From Dermacentor variabilis (lineage: Eukaryota; Arthropoda; Arachnida; Ixodida; Ixodidae), in NCBI RefSeq assembly GCF_050947875.1, contig NC_134573.1, positions 70,743,315-70,807,314 on the forward strand: a stretch of DNA of 64,000 nt, read 5' to 3'. Positions 35,718-46,250 of the stretch are shown one piece after another; the stretch's first letter is position 1, and every line of letters begins with the position of its first letter. The notes under the pieces were generated by a model. It made no database searches. It was not told where the DNA came from and saw nothing but the letters and a program-made list of their open reading frames with translations. Made by a program: the position numbers and the translations under genes.

Positions 35718-37146
35718 CTATATACTGTTGTGTTTAGGAGTTACACCGAAATATTTTTTTTTTATCGGTTTTCGATTCAACATGAAAGTCGGCAATCCGA
35801 AGCACGACGTCAGGTAACGTCAGCATTTGGTCAGCATTATTTCAGCATTATTTCAGGCAGGGATAGTGCCGCTCATGCGTTGCACTAATATAAGCCTGCC
35901 GCTCCGTGCACTAGCAGATCGGCATCGTAGGAACTCCCACGGCTTGCGGGCTCAAAACCTCGTAAAACGCTGTACCCGTTTTCTACGGGTACAGCGCTTT
36001 GTTACCGAAGTTTGATCGTTCAAGCTTATTTTATTGGAACAGCGGTCTCGCATTTCGGCGAGTACATTCTATGACGTGCTGCTTCTGAGATCATGCTCAG
36101 TGCCTTGACTCTGAATTCTGCGATCAAGGGCGCGACCGGAGATATTTCGTTCGATACGCGTTCTGTTCGCTTGCTGCAACGTCACAAAGTTGCAGTATGC
36201 AAAAATTTGCGACAGCGGGGCGTAGAGAGCAGCCAAGCAGGAAGCGGTGACCTCGCCGGAAGTTTACTTCCGTCGTTTGTCGTTTGCTTGCAGACAGTAT
36301 ACTACAAAACGAAATGTTTCTCGTCTGCCAAATGAATGAAATCTTTAACTAAAAAACGTATTTTTTCTTCTCAAGCCCAAACACGTTTTCAAATAATAGT
36401 ACGTGTGACTACTGCAATTTATAACTATTACGTTCATTGCATCGTCCCTAGGTGGTGTCGCGCACAGTGACAAGAAAAAAGAAAAAAAAAACGACGGGAA
36501 GAGTGGCGCACTTTTCAAGAGGCAGCGACAACATTCCAGTGGCTCGCTGGCACCGATGATAGGGTCGATTTCTCCGTACAACCATGGAATTATTTGTTTC
36601 AAGAAACAAAAACGACGCCAGAATTCACTTTCTGCCATTTCTTCAAACGCGTTTCGCACCGCCACCCGCTCTCCTCCTCCCTCCAGAAACGCCAGCGCAA
36701 CAACCTAAGTTCCCAACGGAAGCGCCATTTTCTGGAATTAAACTACGGATTGGACCCAAACGTACCATGCCACAGCCGCCGGTTGAATCCAATCCAATCC
36801 ACCAGACGCGCCATGCGAAGCTGGGGCCGTATTCTGCAGCGGGTCGTTTTGGAACCGGTTCATTTTGGCTGTTACGTCAGGATTACGTCACTCGGAGAAA
36901 GAGTGGAACGGGGCGGCGGGTGGGGAATCAATCAACGAGTGGCGGTCTGCCGGAAGATCACGTCGTCACTTTTGTTTGTACTTGGGGGACGGTATAGCAA
37001 TTGAAGGATGTTGCTGGTTTGATAAAAAAACATTGGTTTGTATAGAACACTTGCAAATATATTTTCAGTAATAAATGTGAGCTTGCGGCGCAGACGGCTA
37101 CTGGGAGTTGTAATTTTGTTTGTGTTGTTATATTATTTAGTCGCTA
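35718..37146. other. Intergenic stretch with one shared transposon end
   Basis: 36819-36900 begins GGGGCCGTATTCTGCAGCGG and continues TCGTTTTGGAACCGGTT. The inverse of this appears at about 60120-60175 beside the Harbinger remnant. Otherwise no gene supported. Confidence 0.45.
35960..36000. repeat. Short strong hairpin
   Basis: AAACGCTGTACCCG and CGGGTACAGCGCTTT are inverted around TTTTCTA, a 14-bp stem with one mismatch. Origin unknown; there is no adjoining gene for it to terminate. Confidence 0.6.
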
Positions 37147-37340
37147 CACTCTAAAAACTAGGAAGGGTATCGCAGGAGTGAAGCGGCCGGTTCACTCTTC
37201 AAAGCGTCGTTTTGCTCTCGCAAAATGTCGAGGAGAGTGAAATGCATTGTTCACTCTGTCACCAAGGAGAGAGTGAAATGTGCTTTTTACTCTCCTCTTC
37301 AGAGAGAGAGAGAGTAGAACTACTCTTGCGGCAATAGAGA
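37147..37340. repeat. Repeat with ACACTCTAAAAAC end and GAGAGTGAA body
   Basis: It starts TACACTCTAAAAACTAGGAA and contains several GAGAGTGAAATG or TTCACTCT units in both orientations. It shares its terminus and AGAGTGAAAT body motif with the block at 58930-59257. Confidence 0.55.
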
Positions 37341-37445
37341 ACAAAACGTAGCGTAATCTTCTGCTTCAACTGTAGGTGGCTGGCCCCGAACATGGCAATG
37401 TATCATTCATGCACGCTGAGCAAAGAACACATCGTTTTGCTTCTA

Positions 37446-38121
37446 TGATGATGATGCTGTGTGGTGTTTTGTGGCGCAAGGGCCAGGTTTGGCCAAAGAG
37501 CGCCATGACAAGTGGTAATGTTAACGATGTATTATGGAAGATGTGACTTGGCTGTAAAGTGGCCTAAAAATAGTCGCTGTAAAGTGCGTAAAATCTACGT
37601 GCTATAAAATTATGGCGATGACTAATGACGACTACTATGAACATTAAAATCCATCGTAAAGGAATGATGCATTGTTTAAAATATGCGAGATGTTAAATTG
37701 CTTACAGCACTACTGCCTCGCCAGAGCCCTTGAACCACAAGGGCCTAGAGGCATGTGCTATTCAAAATAATTATCGCAGCGGCATCCTCTGAAGAGAGGA
37801 AGCGCTACGAACGTGTGGGGCTAATAATATGCAACACAACATCTTTCAAAAACCTAGGACGGCGTTGGTGTCAAAGAGTGGTTCTGGGCCAAGTAACATA
37901 ACAGGATGAAGGGGGATGTGGTGCCGGTATGCTAAGAGAAAATGTTTTTTTCTTTCGGATTCGGCTTCCCGACACTCCAGTAGGACGTGGAGGACGGTCA
38001 GCCTCTCCCCGCATCTACCACAGGTTGGAGGCTCGTTTCCCGTGTGTAAGAAGTTATGTGTGCCAAAAGTGTGTCCTATTCTTAGACGGCAGAATAGGAC
38101 ATTGTGCTTTATTACATGCAG
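37446..38121 (-). mobile_element. 5'-truncated relative of LINE 1
   Basis: It matches the last 700 bp of LINE 1 (3'UTR plus the ORF2 C-terminus) at high identity and ends in a TGATGATGATG tail. TTGCTTCTA occurs on both sides (37437-37445 and 38122-38130), a probable target duplication. The ORF2 end is frameshifted. Confidence 0.85.
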
Positions 38122-38130
38122 TTGCTTCTA

Positions 38131-38380
38131 AGAGAACAGGCCGCCGCAGTTCAAAGGAACGCGTAGCGAGCGCTCTACTTGTTCACTCGGATTTGCTCCA
38201 CCGCGCGCGCGCGCTCAAGATCGCGGAACAACACAGCACCGGAGAAAGGTGATCCGTACAGCGAGCTGCACCGCCGCCGCGAAGGCCAGCCAACGGAGAT
38301 CGTATGTCAGCGATCTCGCGTCTCTACGAAAACACGACAGTCGTTCGTCATGCCTTGGATATAACAGCAAATCCTCCACG
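38131..38380 (+). other. Candidate non-coding first exon / CpG-rich block
   Basis: A CpG-rich stretch ends at a consensus donor, CACG|GTAAGTGAATT (38381). No long frame is open, so if transcribed it would be a 5'UTR exon. It lies upstream of, and on the same strand as, the zinc-finger exons from 47764, which would place the Merlin/LINE stack in a first intron. Purely an inference from the donor and composition. Confidence 0.25.
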
Positions 38381-38951
38381 GTAAGTGAATTCTAACTTAG
38401 GTGCACATTCTCCGTATATGTCATGTTATCGCCAGGAAGTCGTCGCTGCGCTTAGCCGACGCGATTGACAAAGGACTAGGCATACGCGCTGTGTCTCTCC
38501 CTGTCAATCGAAAAAGCCAGTCGTCGCGATAACTGCGTGTGATTTTATCACGTTGCCGTTGTCCGTAAGAGCTTTAAAGATCGCAAACGCTGCCAGAACT
38601 ATGGTATGTTCAATAAGACGCCAGGCGAGAGGACGCTTAAAATGGTTCGTTCACCATCCCGTGATTCCGAGCCTATGCGGGTAACACTGAACTTAGTGTC
38701 ACACACTACTCCCCCCCCTCCTTTGGTTTCTGGATTGGATTGGTGCGGCTCGCTACGTGCTTGCGCGCGCTTTTCCGAGCGCAGATTGCTGTGCGCCTGG
38801 TTTCTGCACTAGGCTTTTGTACAGTTGCTTTTTCGAGCGCAGATCGGTGTGCGTCTGGTTTTTGCACTAGGCTTTTGTACGATCGCTTGTCGCTGCTTTC
38901 CCTTCGGCGCTGCTTGGTGCAGGCGCACAGACTTGGTGCGCGCCTGCTTTT

Positions 38952-39114
38952 AACGCGATAGCGTTAAGGAGCTCGTGTCGCAGAAAAGCCGGTGTCGTCG
39001 GCGTCGGCGTCCGCGGCGTTGGCCGTGAGCGATAAATCACGGCAGGCACTTCATAAATAAAAAGCAACTTCCAAGATGGGCTGGGTGGGAATCGAACCAG
39101 GGTCTCCGGAGTGT
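38952..39114 (-). mobile_element. tRNA-headed SINE (second type) in the left Merlin arm
   Basis: Comparison with the right arm, which reads CCAGTGCAAAAAGCAGGCG without interruption at about 40331, defines this 163-bp insertion. On the minus strand it has a CCCTGGTTCGATTCCCACCC B-box head and a body ending in TAACGCTATCGCGTTA. It differs from the Ruka-like family. Confidence 0.7.
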
Positions 39115-39534
39115 TTGCACTGGTCTTTGAACACATCGCTCGCTGCTCGCAGTTATATATAATTACGAAGTGAGCAAAGTGAGCGTCGCTTAGCGCGGAA
39201 GTGCTGCGCCGCGGGCGTACCGTGTATGTAAGCGCGCAGCAATGCCGGGAAACATTCATGCAAAAGCAAAGGGTCAGGAAACTGCGCTTTGTTTTCCATT
39301 ACTTTGTCATGCACCTTCACACTGCGTAGCGCCGAGCGATCGCAACAAACGCAGAAATAAGTCTTTGCAGCGCGTGTGGCCATTAATTGACTCCCACCCC
39401 ACAGCCATGCGAGGTGCGACTCCAGCAGCGGTGCAGTTACCCTGCAGCCGGCTGAGAGGAGGTGGCGCTTCAGTTTCAGCATGCCAATAACATTCCATTT
39501 TTTAGCGTGTCAACGCCCGTGTTTGGGTCCACAA

Positions 39535-39942
39535 AGTTCACGCTGTGGTTTAGTTTCCCATTGCAGATTGAGGCTCGCTCCGTTAGCATCCACTAAGTTC
39601 GGCATGCTGTTGTATGCGGCATATTCATCACTGTGGATGGTGGTCCACGGTTCAACGTAGGCTGCAATAATGGGGCCTAGTCGCCGCGTCTCGTCTGTCG
39701 ACCTTGAATAGTCGGAGCTGCCCGGTGATCACGCAGATCATGCCGAATACCCATGGTCCACGATCTGCAATGCCGCCGTGATTTTGGCGGCTCGGCGGAA
39801 CGTTGTCGCCCGTCATCAGGCGGCCTCGATTGTATTTTCGCTCGCCGCGAAGGAGGCATTCATCAATTTGCACAATCCTCCCGGGGCCACCGAGTGGGGG
39901 TCGCGCCAGCAGCTCATCCCGCACAACCTCACGAGCTATCAC
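39535..39942 (-). pseudogene. Merlin (IS1016/ISXO2-like) transposase fragment, frameshifted
   Basis: The minus frame from 39942 reads GGPGRIVQIDECLL, GERKYNRGR, GPWVFGMIC and KVDRRDAAT, the order found in Merlin/ISXO2-like DDE transposases with the first catalytic Asp in IDE. Near 39675 the frame shifts, and the match continues as PIIAAYVEPWTTIHSDEYAA with the second catalytic Asp, then a degraded NH-rich/third-acidic region. N-terminus and C-terminus are missing, so no active enzyme. Confidence 0.8.
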
Positions 39943-40581
39943 GGGCGTTCACACGCAAAAAAAAAAAAAAAAAGAAAGTTATTGGCAGCAAGTGAAGCGC
40001 CACCTCCTCTCCGCCGGCTGCAGAGTAACTGCACCGCTGCTGGAGTCGTACCTCACATGGCTGTGGGGTGGGAGTCAATTAATGGCCACACGCGCTGCAA
40101 AGACTCATTTCTGCGTTTGTTAGAAGCGATCGCTCGGCGCTACCCAGTGTGAAGGTACATGACAAAGTAATGGAAAACAAAGCGCAGTTTTCTGACCCTT
40201 TGCTTTTGCATGAATGTTTCTCGGCATTGCTGCGCGCTTACATACACGGTACGCCCGCGGCGCAGCACTTCCGCGCTAAGCGACGCTCACTTTGCTCAAG
40301 TGCAAGCAGCGAGCGATGTGTTCAAAGACCAGTGCAAAAAGCAGGCGCGCACCAACTCTGTGCGCCAGTACCAAGCCGCGACGAATGGAAAGCAGCGACA
40401 AGCGATCGTATAACAGCCTAGTGCAAAAACCAGACGCACACCGATCTGCGCTCGAAAAAGCAACTGTATAAGAGCCTAGTGCAGCAACCAGGCGCACAGC
40501 AATCTGCGCTCGGAAAAGCGCGCGCAAGCACGTAGCGAGCCGCGCTAATCCAATCCAGAAGCCAAGCAAGAGGGGGGAAGT

Positions 40582-40596
40582 AATGTGTGACGCTAA
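40582..40596 (+). repeat. Target-site duplication of LINE 2, left copy
   Basis: AATGTGTGACGCTAA is repeated without mismatch at 46236-46250. Confidence 0.95.
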
Positions 40597-40708
40597 TAGT
40601 TAGTTAGTTAAATGGGGTTTAATGGCGCAAAAGCAGCTAAGGCTATGCTGCGCCAAACACGAGGTATTTTAAAATCCTGTTTGTGAAGGAAAAGGCTTTG
40701 TTAATAAC

Positions 40709-43700
40709 CTATATTTTATGTAAAAATCCAGTGTCATGTAGAAATTTACGGACGTCACATAATGGGACTAGCGGATCATCACCTAAAATCAGAGCAGGGT
40801 GTAAAGGTATGTGTAGTTGATATAATTTGTGCAAAAGTGTTCGTCTGTGTGTTTCAGTCTGCGTACATGTGAGTAATATGTGCATAACTGTTAGTGGCTG
40901 TTGACATTTCTCGCATGTTGGTGTGTCTTCTTTCGTAAGTAGGTAATTGTGTGTGAGGTGTGTGTGCCCAATGCGTAGCCGGCATAAAACTACTTCGATG
41001 AACCGCTCTTGATGATAACACGACTTCCACTCGCCAACTATGGGTTTCGTGAGATGTAGTTTGTTGTCAGCACAACGGTCCCATTCGCGTTGCCATTTCG
41101 CCGTTAAGGCTTTTCTAATCGCACGGAAGCTATCTTTGTATGGAAGTGTTGTGTTTGTTATATCTTTGTTCGCTGCCATCGATGCACATCTATCGGCTGC
41201 TTCGTTCCCCGGTATCCCAATGTGACTTGGTACCCAGCAGAAGCGGATTGATCTCCCATATTTATTCAGCGCGACCATGTTTAGTATATCCCCTAACAAG
41301 GGTTCACACTCAGATTTCAGATTTAGAGCTTTCAGTGTACTTAAGGAATCAGTGTATATGACTGTGTTTTTGTGCTTGCCAGTGATAATCTTTTTAACTA
41401 CTACCCATACAGCATAAACTTCAGCAGTGAAAACCGAAGCATGTTTTGGTAGACGAATACTTGTTTCCCAATTGTCTGTTACGGCCCCTACGCCCACGTG
41501 TTCTTTTGTTTTGGAGCCATCTGTGTAGAATTCCATGTGATTTTGATACTTCTCCTGAAGAGCACGGAATTCTTGTATGATGTGTTCGTGTGGAGTGTCT
41601 CTTTTCTTTAAGTGTGTTAGTGTCCAGTCACACAACTGTGTGAAATGGTACCATGGGACCAACCGTTGTGGTTTCTTGGCAACCTGGAGGACTTCGTGGG
41701 GAATGTCATAATCCCGACAGTACTGCTCATACCGCAGGACAAGTGGCCTAATCATATTCGGTTTATTTGTGTAGTGTAAGCGTGAGTTGCACTGTGTAAG
41801 GATGTTGTAGCATATGTGTTGTGGTGATGACTGAATTCTTAGTACGTAGGAAAAAGTGAGTAATGCTCTGCGCTGCTGTAAGGAGGGTTCATTACACTCA
41901 ACATATAAACTTTGAATGGGTGACGTTCTGTAGGCACCACTTGCCAGTCGCAATCCAAGGTTATGTACTGGATCAAGTAATTGGATGTAGGACTGCCTGG
42001 CTGAACCATAAACCACGGAGCCGTAGTCTAAAAGGCTACGCACAAGAGACCGGTAAATACGTAAAAGGCAGGTTCGGTCGGAACCCCAGTGCTTATGAGA
42101 CAAAACTTTTAGGATATTCAATGCTTTATTTGCCTTAATTTTTAGTGTTTTAATGTGGGCTAGGAAGTTTAGTTTTTTATCAAACATTACTCCCAAGAAC
42201 TTACATTCTTGTTTTGCCGGCAGTGCGACATCATTCAATTTTAGAAGCGGGTCTAAGTACAATCCTCGTTTTTGCGAGAATAGCACTGTAACGGTTTTTT
42301 GAGTAGAGAAACGGAAGCCATTTTTTTCAGCCCACTCCATTGGTTTATTAATTGTTATCTGGAGCTGCCTTTCACATGTATGTAAGTTTGAGGCGCGGCA
42401 CGCTATTTGCAGATCATCGACGTATATGGAGTGCATGATAGAGGGGGGAATGACTCTGTTAACAGAGTTCATTTTTACTATAAAGAGTGTTGTGCTTAGT
42501 ACGCATCCTTGTGGCACACCATTTTCCTGAATGAATACACGTGACAGCACCGTTCCTAAACGCACCTGGAATGTTCGGTCCGACATGAAATCGGCTAGAC
42601 ATTTCAGCATTCTACCTCGGATTCCTAAATCTGCTAAGTCCCTTAATATACCAAACCTCCATGTTGTGTCGTACGCCTTTTCTAAGTCAAAGAAAACAGT
42701 GAGACAATATTGTTTGTGTAGGAAGGCCGTACGTATCTCGTCTTCTAGCCGGACTAGGTGATCTGTTGTGGAGCAACCTTTCTTGTATCCACACTGATGG
42801 TTATCTAGCATGTTTTCTGTGTCAAGGACGTATGTCAATCTTATGTTGATGATGGCCTCATAGGACTTTGCAAGACAACTTGTGAGTGCTATGGGTCTAT
42901 AACTGGTTGCTGTTGTGGGAGACTTTCCGGCTTTCAAGAACGGGATTATGATAGCTTTCTTCCACTCTTTGGGCATTTTCCCCGTTTCCCAGATTATGTT
43001 GAAGAAATGAAGCAGGGTCTCAACTGCTTTAGGGGATAGGTGAGCTAGCATTGCATAGTGTACCCTGTCCGGACCGGGTGCTGTTTTTTTGCCACTAGTA
43101 AGGACTCTGTTGATTTCTGGAAGTGTAAGAGGGCCATTATACAGTCTTTCTGAACTTCCTGCGGTCGGAAGCTTTAGTTTTTCTGCTAATTGTTTATGTT
43201 TCAGGAATGCAGCAGAGTAGTTTTTCGAGCTTGATATATCATGGAAATGTTGCCCTAATATGTCTGCTTGTTCTTCTATATTTGTTTGTGTGCCTGGAGG
43301 TGACAGTATGGGGATAGTGTAAGAAGCGTAATCGCCTCTAAACTTGCGAAGCTGATCCCACATTCGTTTGGATGTTATTGAACTATTTATAGACGAGACA
43401 TAATTTTTCCAGGACTGTCTTTCGGCTTGTCTGCGTGTGTACCTGGCTTTCGCTTTTGCTTTTTTGAAAGAGAGTAGATTATCTTGTGATGGGTATCGCC
43501 GAAAGATACCCCACGCTTTGTTTTGTAGTTTTTTTGTTTGCGTACATTCTTTCGTCCACCAGGGTTTTAGGATTTTTCTTAGGAAGCCTGACGATTGTGG
43601 GATTGTTTCTGCTGCTGCAGCAAGTATACAGGCGATGATCTGATCGTTCATTTCATCTATGGTTAGCTCATCTGATATGTTATCCAGAGTGGCCTTTTCG

Positions 43701-44419
43701 GTAAAGAGGGGCCAGTCTGCTAGATGGAGTTTCCAACGGGGTGGCCTCAGTGGGATGGTAGGAAAAGTAGATGTTCTTTTAATGATAGCGGGCATATGGT
43801 CGCTACCATAGGGGTTCTGAATAACATTCCACTGAAAATCGCAAAAAAGAGATGGAGAGCACAGTGCTAGATCTAAGCAACTCATAGCTCCTGTGTTTGG
43901 GGAGTAGTAAGTAGGCGCACCTGTGTTTAAAAGGCATATGTCATTTGTTAGGATAAAATCTTCAAGCGTTTGACCCCTGTTGTCAGTAGTTTTACTACCC
44001 CATAACGTGTTATGCGAATTAAAATCACCGCCTATTAAAAATGGTTCGGGTAGCTGGTTTAAAATTAACTCTAGGTCTCTTACGGTAAAATGTAAATGCG
44101 GCGGAATGTATACTGAACAAATGGTGATGGTTTTGTGAGCTAAAACGGTGACAGCAACGGCTTCTATGTGAGTGGTAATGGGAACTTCTCTGGCTGCTAT
44201 ACCACCTGGCAGGACAATGGCTACACCACCTGAGAGCCGGTTCGCCTGAGTACGGTCGCGCCGTACAACAGTGAAACCTTTCAAAATGTTTTTGTGTTTT
44301 TCGCCTAGGTTGGTTTCCTGTAAGCACAGGGCCACAGGAGAGAAGTTTATTAACAGGTCTTTTATGTCACCTAAGTTATGTAAGAGACCTCTACAATTCC
44401 AATGGATCATAAAAGCCAT
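40709..44419 (-). CDS. LINE 2 ORF2: endonuclease / reverse transcriptase / RNase H
   Basis: 1236 residues with the same layout as LINE 1 ORF2. Endonuclease: IHWNCRGL, LCLQETNL, GGDFNSHN, GSDHMP. RT: PGPDRV, SYRPIALTS, FDLEKAYD and SIYVDDLQIA. RNase H: FYTDGSK, TAEVYAV, YTDS and WVPSHIGIPGNEAAD. The C-terminal zinc-like motif is CEKCQQPLTVMHILLTC. The ATG at 44419 opens MAFMIHWNCRGLLHN. All visible catalytic residues are kept. By eye it is about half identical to LINE 1 ORF2, so they are sister families. Confidence 0.95.
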   Translation of the reverse strand: MAFMIHWNCRGLLHNLGDIKDLLINFSPVALCLQETNLGEKHKNILKGFTVVRRDRTQANRLSGGVAIVLPGGIAAREVPITTHIEAVAVTVLAHKTITICSVYIPPHLHFTVRDLELILNQLPEPFLIGGDFNSHNTLWGSKTTDNRGQTLEDFILTNDICLLNTGAPTYYSPNTGAMSCLDLALCSPSLFCDFQWNVIQNPYGSDHMPAIIKRTSTFPTIPLRPPRWKLHLADWPLFTEKATLDNISDELTIDEMNDQIIACILAAAAETIPQSSGFLRKILKPWWTKECTQTKKLQNKAWGIFRRYPSQDNLLSFKKAKAKARYTRRQAERQSWKNYVSSINSSITSKRMWDQLRKFRGDYASYTIPILSPPGTQTNIEEQADILGQHFHDISSSKNYSAAFLKHKQLAEKLKLPTAGSSERLYNGPLTLPEINRVLTSGKKTAPGPDRVHYAMLAHLSPKAVETLLHFFNIIWETGKMPKEWKKAIIIPFLKAGKSPTTATSYRPIALTSCLAKSYEAIINIRLTYVLDTENMLDNHQCGYKKGCSTTDHLVRLEDEIRTAFLHKQYCLTVFFDLEKAYDTTWRFGILRDLADLGIRGRMLKCLADFMSDRTFQVRLGTVLSRVFIQENGVPQGCVLSTTLFIVKMNSVNRVIPPSIMHSIYVDDLQIACRASNLHTCERQLQITINKPMEWAEKNGFRFSTQKTVTVLFSQKRGLYLDPLLKLNDVALPAKQECKFLGVMFDKKLNFLAHIKTLKIKANKALNILKVLSHKHWGSDRTCLLRIYRSLVRSLLDYGSVVYGSARQSYIQLLDPVHNLGLRLASGAYRTSPIQSLYVECNEPSLQQRRALLTFSYVLRIQSSPQHICYNILTQCNSRLHYTNKPNMIRPLVLRYEQYCRDYDIPHEVLQVAKKPQRLVPWYHFTQLCDWTLTHLKKRDTPHEHIIQEFRALQEKYQNHMEFYTDGSKTKEHVGVGAVTDNWETSIRLPKHASVFTAEVYAVWVVVKKIITGKHKNTVIYTDSLSTLKALNLKSECEPLLGDILNMVALNKYGRSIRFCWVPSHIGIPGNEAADRCASMAANKDITNTTLPYKDSFRAIRKALTAKWQREWDRCADNKLHLTKPIVGEWKSCYHQERFIEVVLCRLRIGHTHLTHNYLLTKEDTPTCEKCQQPLTVMHILLTCTQTETHRRTLLHKLYQLHIPLHPALILGDDPLVPLCDVRKFLHDTGFLHKI

Positions 44420-44525
44420 TATAAAATTGAAAGGTAAAAAGTGATATTAACGAGTGAATGGGAGATAAGAAAGATGTTAGGTGACATGGATCTGAAGAAG
44501 GCAGATACAAACAGAGCGATAACCC

Positions 44526-45713
44526 TTAGGTTATCGCCTTCTTATTTTGAGTTGTTATTGGGATTTTGTCCCTCTTACCGCGCTCGAGGGAGCGTTTGTC
44601 CTTCGGTGTCGAGGACACCGGGGTTTTTGTTTCGACCTCCATTGCTCTCTCTGAGGCGCTGGAGGACCGAGAGTTTGGCGCCGAGACACGTGTCTCGGGC
44701 CTTGGAGTTCGCTTGATCTTAGGACCCTGCGGGACTGGTGTCTGCAGGGCCGTCGAAGAGGGCGGAGCAGTACTGACTGCTTCCACCACGGGGGCGGGAG
44801 GAGTCACTGCGGCACGACTGCGCGTGGGCTCGGAGGACTCCGGAGGCCTCTGTGACGCTGCCCCCGCCTGCGTCACTTCGGCATAACTTCTTCGGGGAAG
44901 GTACGACAGTCTTTTTCTGGCTTCGAAGAACGAGATTTTTTCTTTAACAGTTAGTGCAATGACTTCTTTTTCTTTTTTCCAGCAAGGGCAGGACCGCGAA
45001 TAAGCTGGGTGATCTCCCTTGCAGTTAACACAATGTGGCGAAGAAGTGCAATTCTCTGATTGGTGATCGTTGGAGCTGCATTTAGCACAAGTTGTTTGTC
45101 CTCGGCATGCATGTGAAGCATGTCCAAATCTTTGACACTTAAAACACCGTCTGGGATTCGGGATATACGGTCTCACATTGACTTTGACATAACCTGCATC
45201 GAGTGAAGTGGGCATTACGCTTGTTCCGAAGGTGAGTATAACATGTTTGGTGGGGATTTCTTGATCGTTTCGTCGGATTACTATTCTTTGTACTTTGGTG
45301 ACATTTTGTTCCTGGAAACCTTCCAGCAGTTCCTCGTCGCTTAAACCAATGAAGTCTTCTTCAGATATTACTCCCCTGCTTGTATTAAGTGTTCTGTGGG
45401 CTGAAACAGTCACTGTCGCTTCGCCAATACTGGTAAGTTCAGAGAGCTTATCTGCTTGATCTTTGTTATTCAGTTCTAGGAGGAGGTCCCCGCTAGACAT
45501 TTTGGATGCTTTGTATGTTGGTCCGATTTTGTCTTTCAGACACTTCGCTACCAGGAAAGGAGAGAGTTTCCTTACCGGAATGTTGCTTTCACTATGCACT
45601 ACATAGTACTTTGGAAATGTTGGGGCGTTGCTTTGGAAGGAAAATTGAAATGGTACTTCGGTGCGGCATCTCTTCAGACGCCGATCATAAACAACAGAGG
45701 CTTGCGCTGCCAT
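44526..45713 (-). CDS. LINE 2 ORF1: gag-like zinc-knuckle protein
   Basis: Triple CCHC array CFKCQRFGHASHAC, CAKCSSNDHQSENC and CVNCKGDHPAYSRSC, followed by a Pro/Ser/Thr-rich basic tail. The N-terminal part aligns with LINE 1 ORF1 (SPFLV-K-L...G-YKASKMSSGDLLLEL). I start it at the Met at 45713 (MAAQASVVYD), which aligns with the chosen LINE 1 start; the frame itself is open to 45866. 395 residues. Confidence 0.9.
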   Translation of the reverse strand: MAAQASVVYDRRLKRCRTEVPFQFSFQSNAPTFPKYYVVHSESNIPVRKLSPFLVAKCLKDKIGPTYKASKMSSGDLLLELNNKDQADKLSELTSIGEATVTVSAHRTLNTSRGVISEEDFIGLSDEELLEGFQEQNVTKVQRIVIRRNDQEIPTKHVILTFGTSVMPTSLDAGYVKVNVRPYIPNPRRCFKCQRFGHASHACRGQTTCAKCSSNDHQSENCTSSPHCVNCKGDHPAYSRSCPCWKKEKEVIALTVKEKISFFEARKRLSYLPRRSYAEVTQAGAASQRPPESSEPTRSRAAVTPPAPVVEAVSTAPPSSTALQTPVPQGPKIKRTPRPETRVSAPNSRSSSASERAMEVETKTPVSSTPKDKRSLERGKRDKIPITTQNKKAIT

Positions 45714-46235
45714 AGGAAAATGTGTATGTTCGGCAACAGCGCCGACCGCCCACCACGGAGCCCAACGAGGGGACGCGGCACAGCTTGTGTACAAGCCTGC
45801 ACGACGCCAGCCGTACGCCATTACTATAACCCAATATGGTGTACCCAAGGTAGGATATCCACACAAGGTTAACCCTTGCCGCCGTGGAGAAAGGAAGTAA
45901 ATGGAAGAGAGAAGAAGACAGGAAAGATGTAAAGTGAGAGATAAAGACGAAGGTTTGAGAAGAGAGGGACAGGAAAAGGCGACTACCGATTTCCCCCGGG
46001 TGGGTCAGTCCGGGGGTGCCGTCTACGTGAAGCAGAGGCCAAAGAGGCGTGTTGCCTCCGCCGGGGGGCCTTAAAGGTCCGAACACCCGGCATCGGCTCA
46101 ACCCCCAGGATCCCCCTTTCCCCGGACACGGCTAAGCCGCGCATGGCTACACGCGGGAGGGTCCAACCCTCGTGTGCTCGGGTACGTGGTGTCGCAACAC
46201 ACCAAACGCCTACTGACGCAGACGCCCCTGCGGGG
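45714..46235 (-). promoter_or_regulatory. LINE 2 5'UTR, probable internal promoter
   Basis: Nearly the same sequence as the LINE 1 5'UTR over its outer about 265 bp, with similarity falling gradually towards ORF1. It shares the CCCCCGGGTGGGTCAGTCCG hairpin and the CCCCGCAGGGG start. Promoter function is inferred. Confidence 0.6.
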
Positions 46236-46250
46236 AATGTGTGACGCTAA
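46236..46250 (+). repeat. Target-site duplication of LINE 2, right copy
   Basis: AATGTGTGACGCTAA, identical to 40582-40596. Confidence 0.95.

Larger units (their letters stand above)
40597..46235 (-). mobile_element. LINE 2: full-length I-type retrotransposon, intact
   Basis: A 5.64-kb minus-strand element: 5'UTR (45714-46235), ORF1 (44526-45713), a 106-bp spacer, ORF2 (40709-44419), and a short 110-bp 3'UTR ending in a (TAAC)n tail. A perfect 15-bp target duplication and two uninterrupted ORFs indicate a recent, potentially competent insertion. Its proteins are only about half identical to LINE 1's. It is inserted in the right arm of the Merlin element. Confidence 0.93.
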
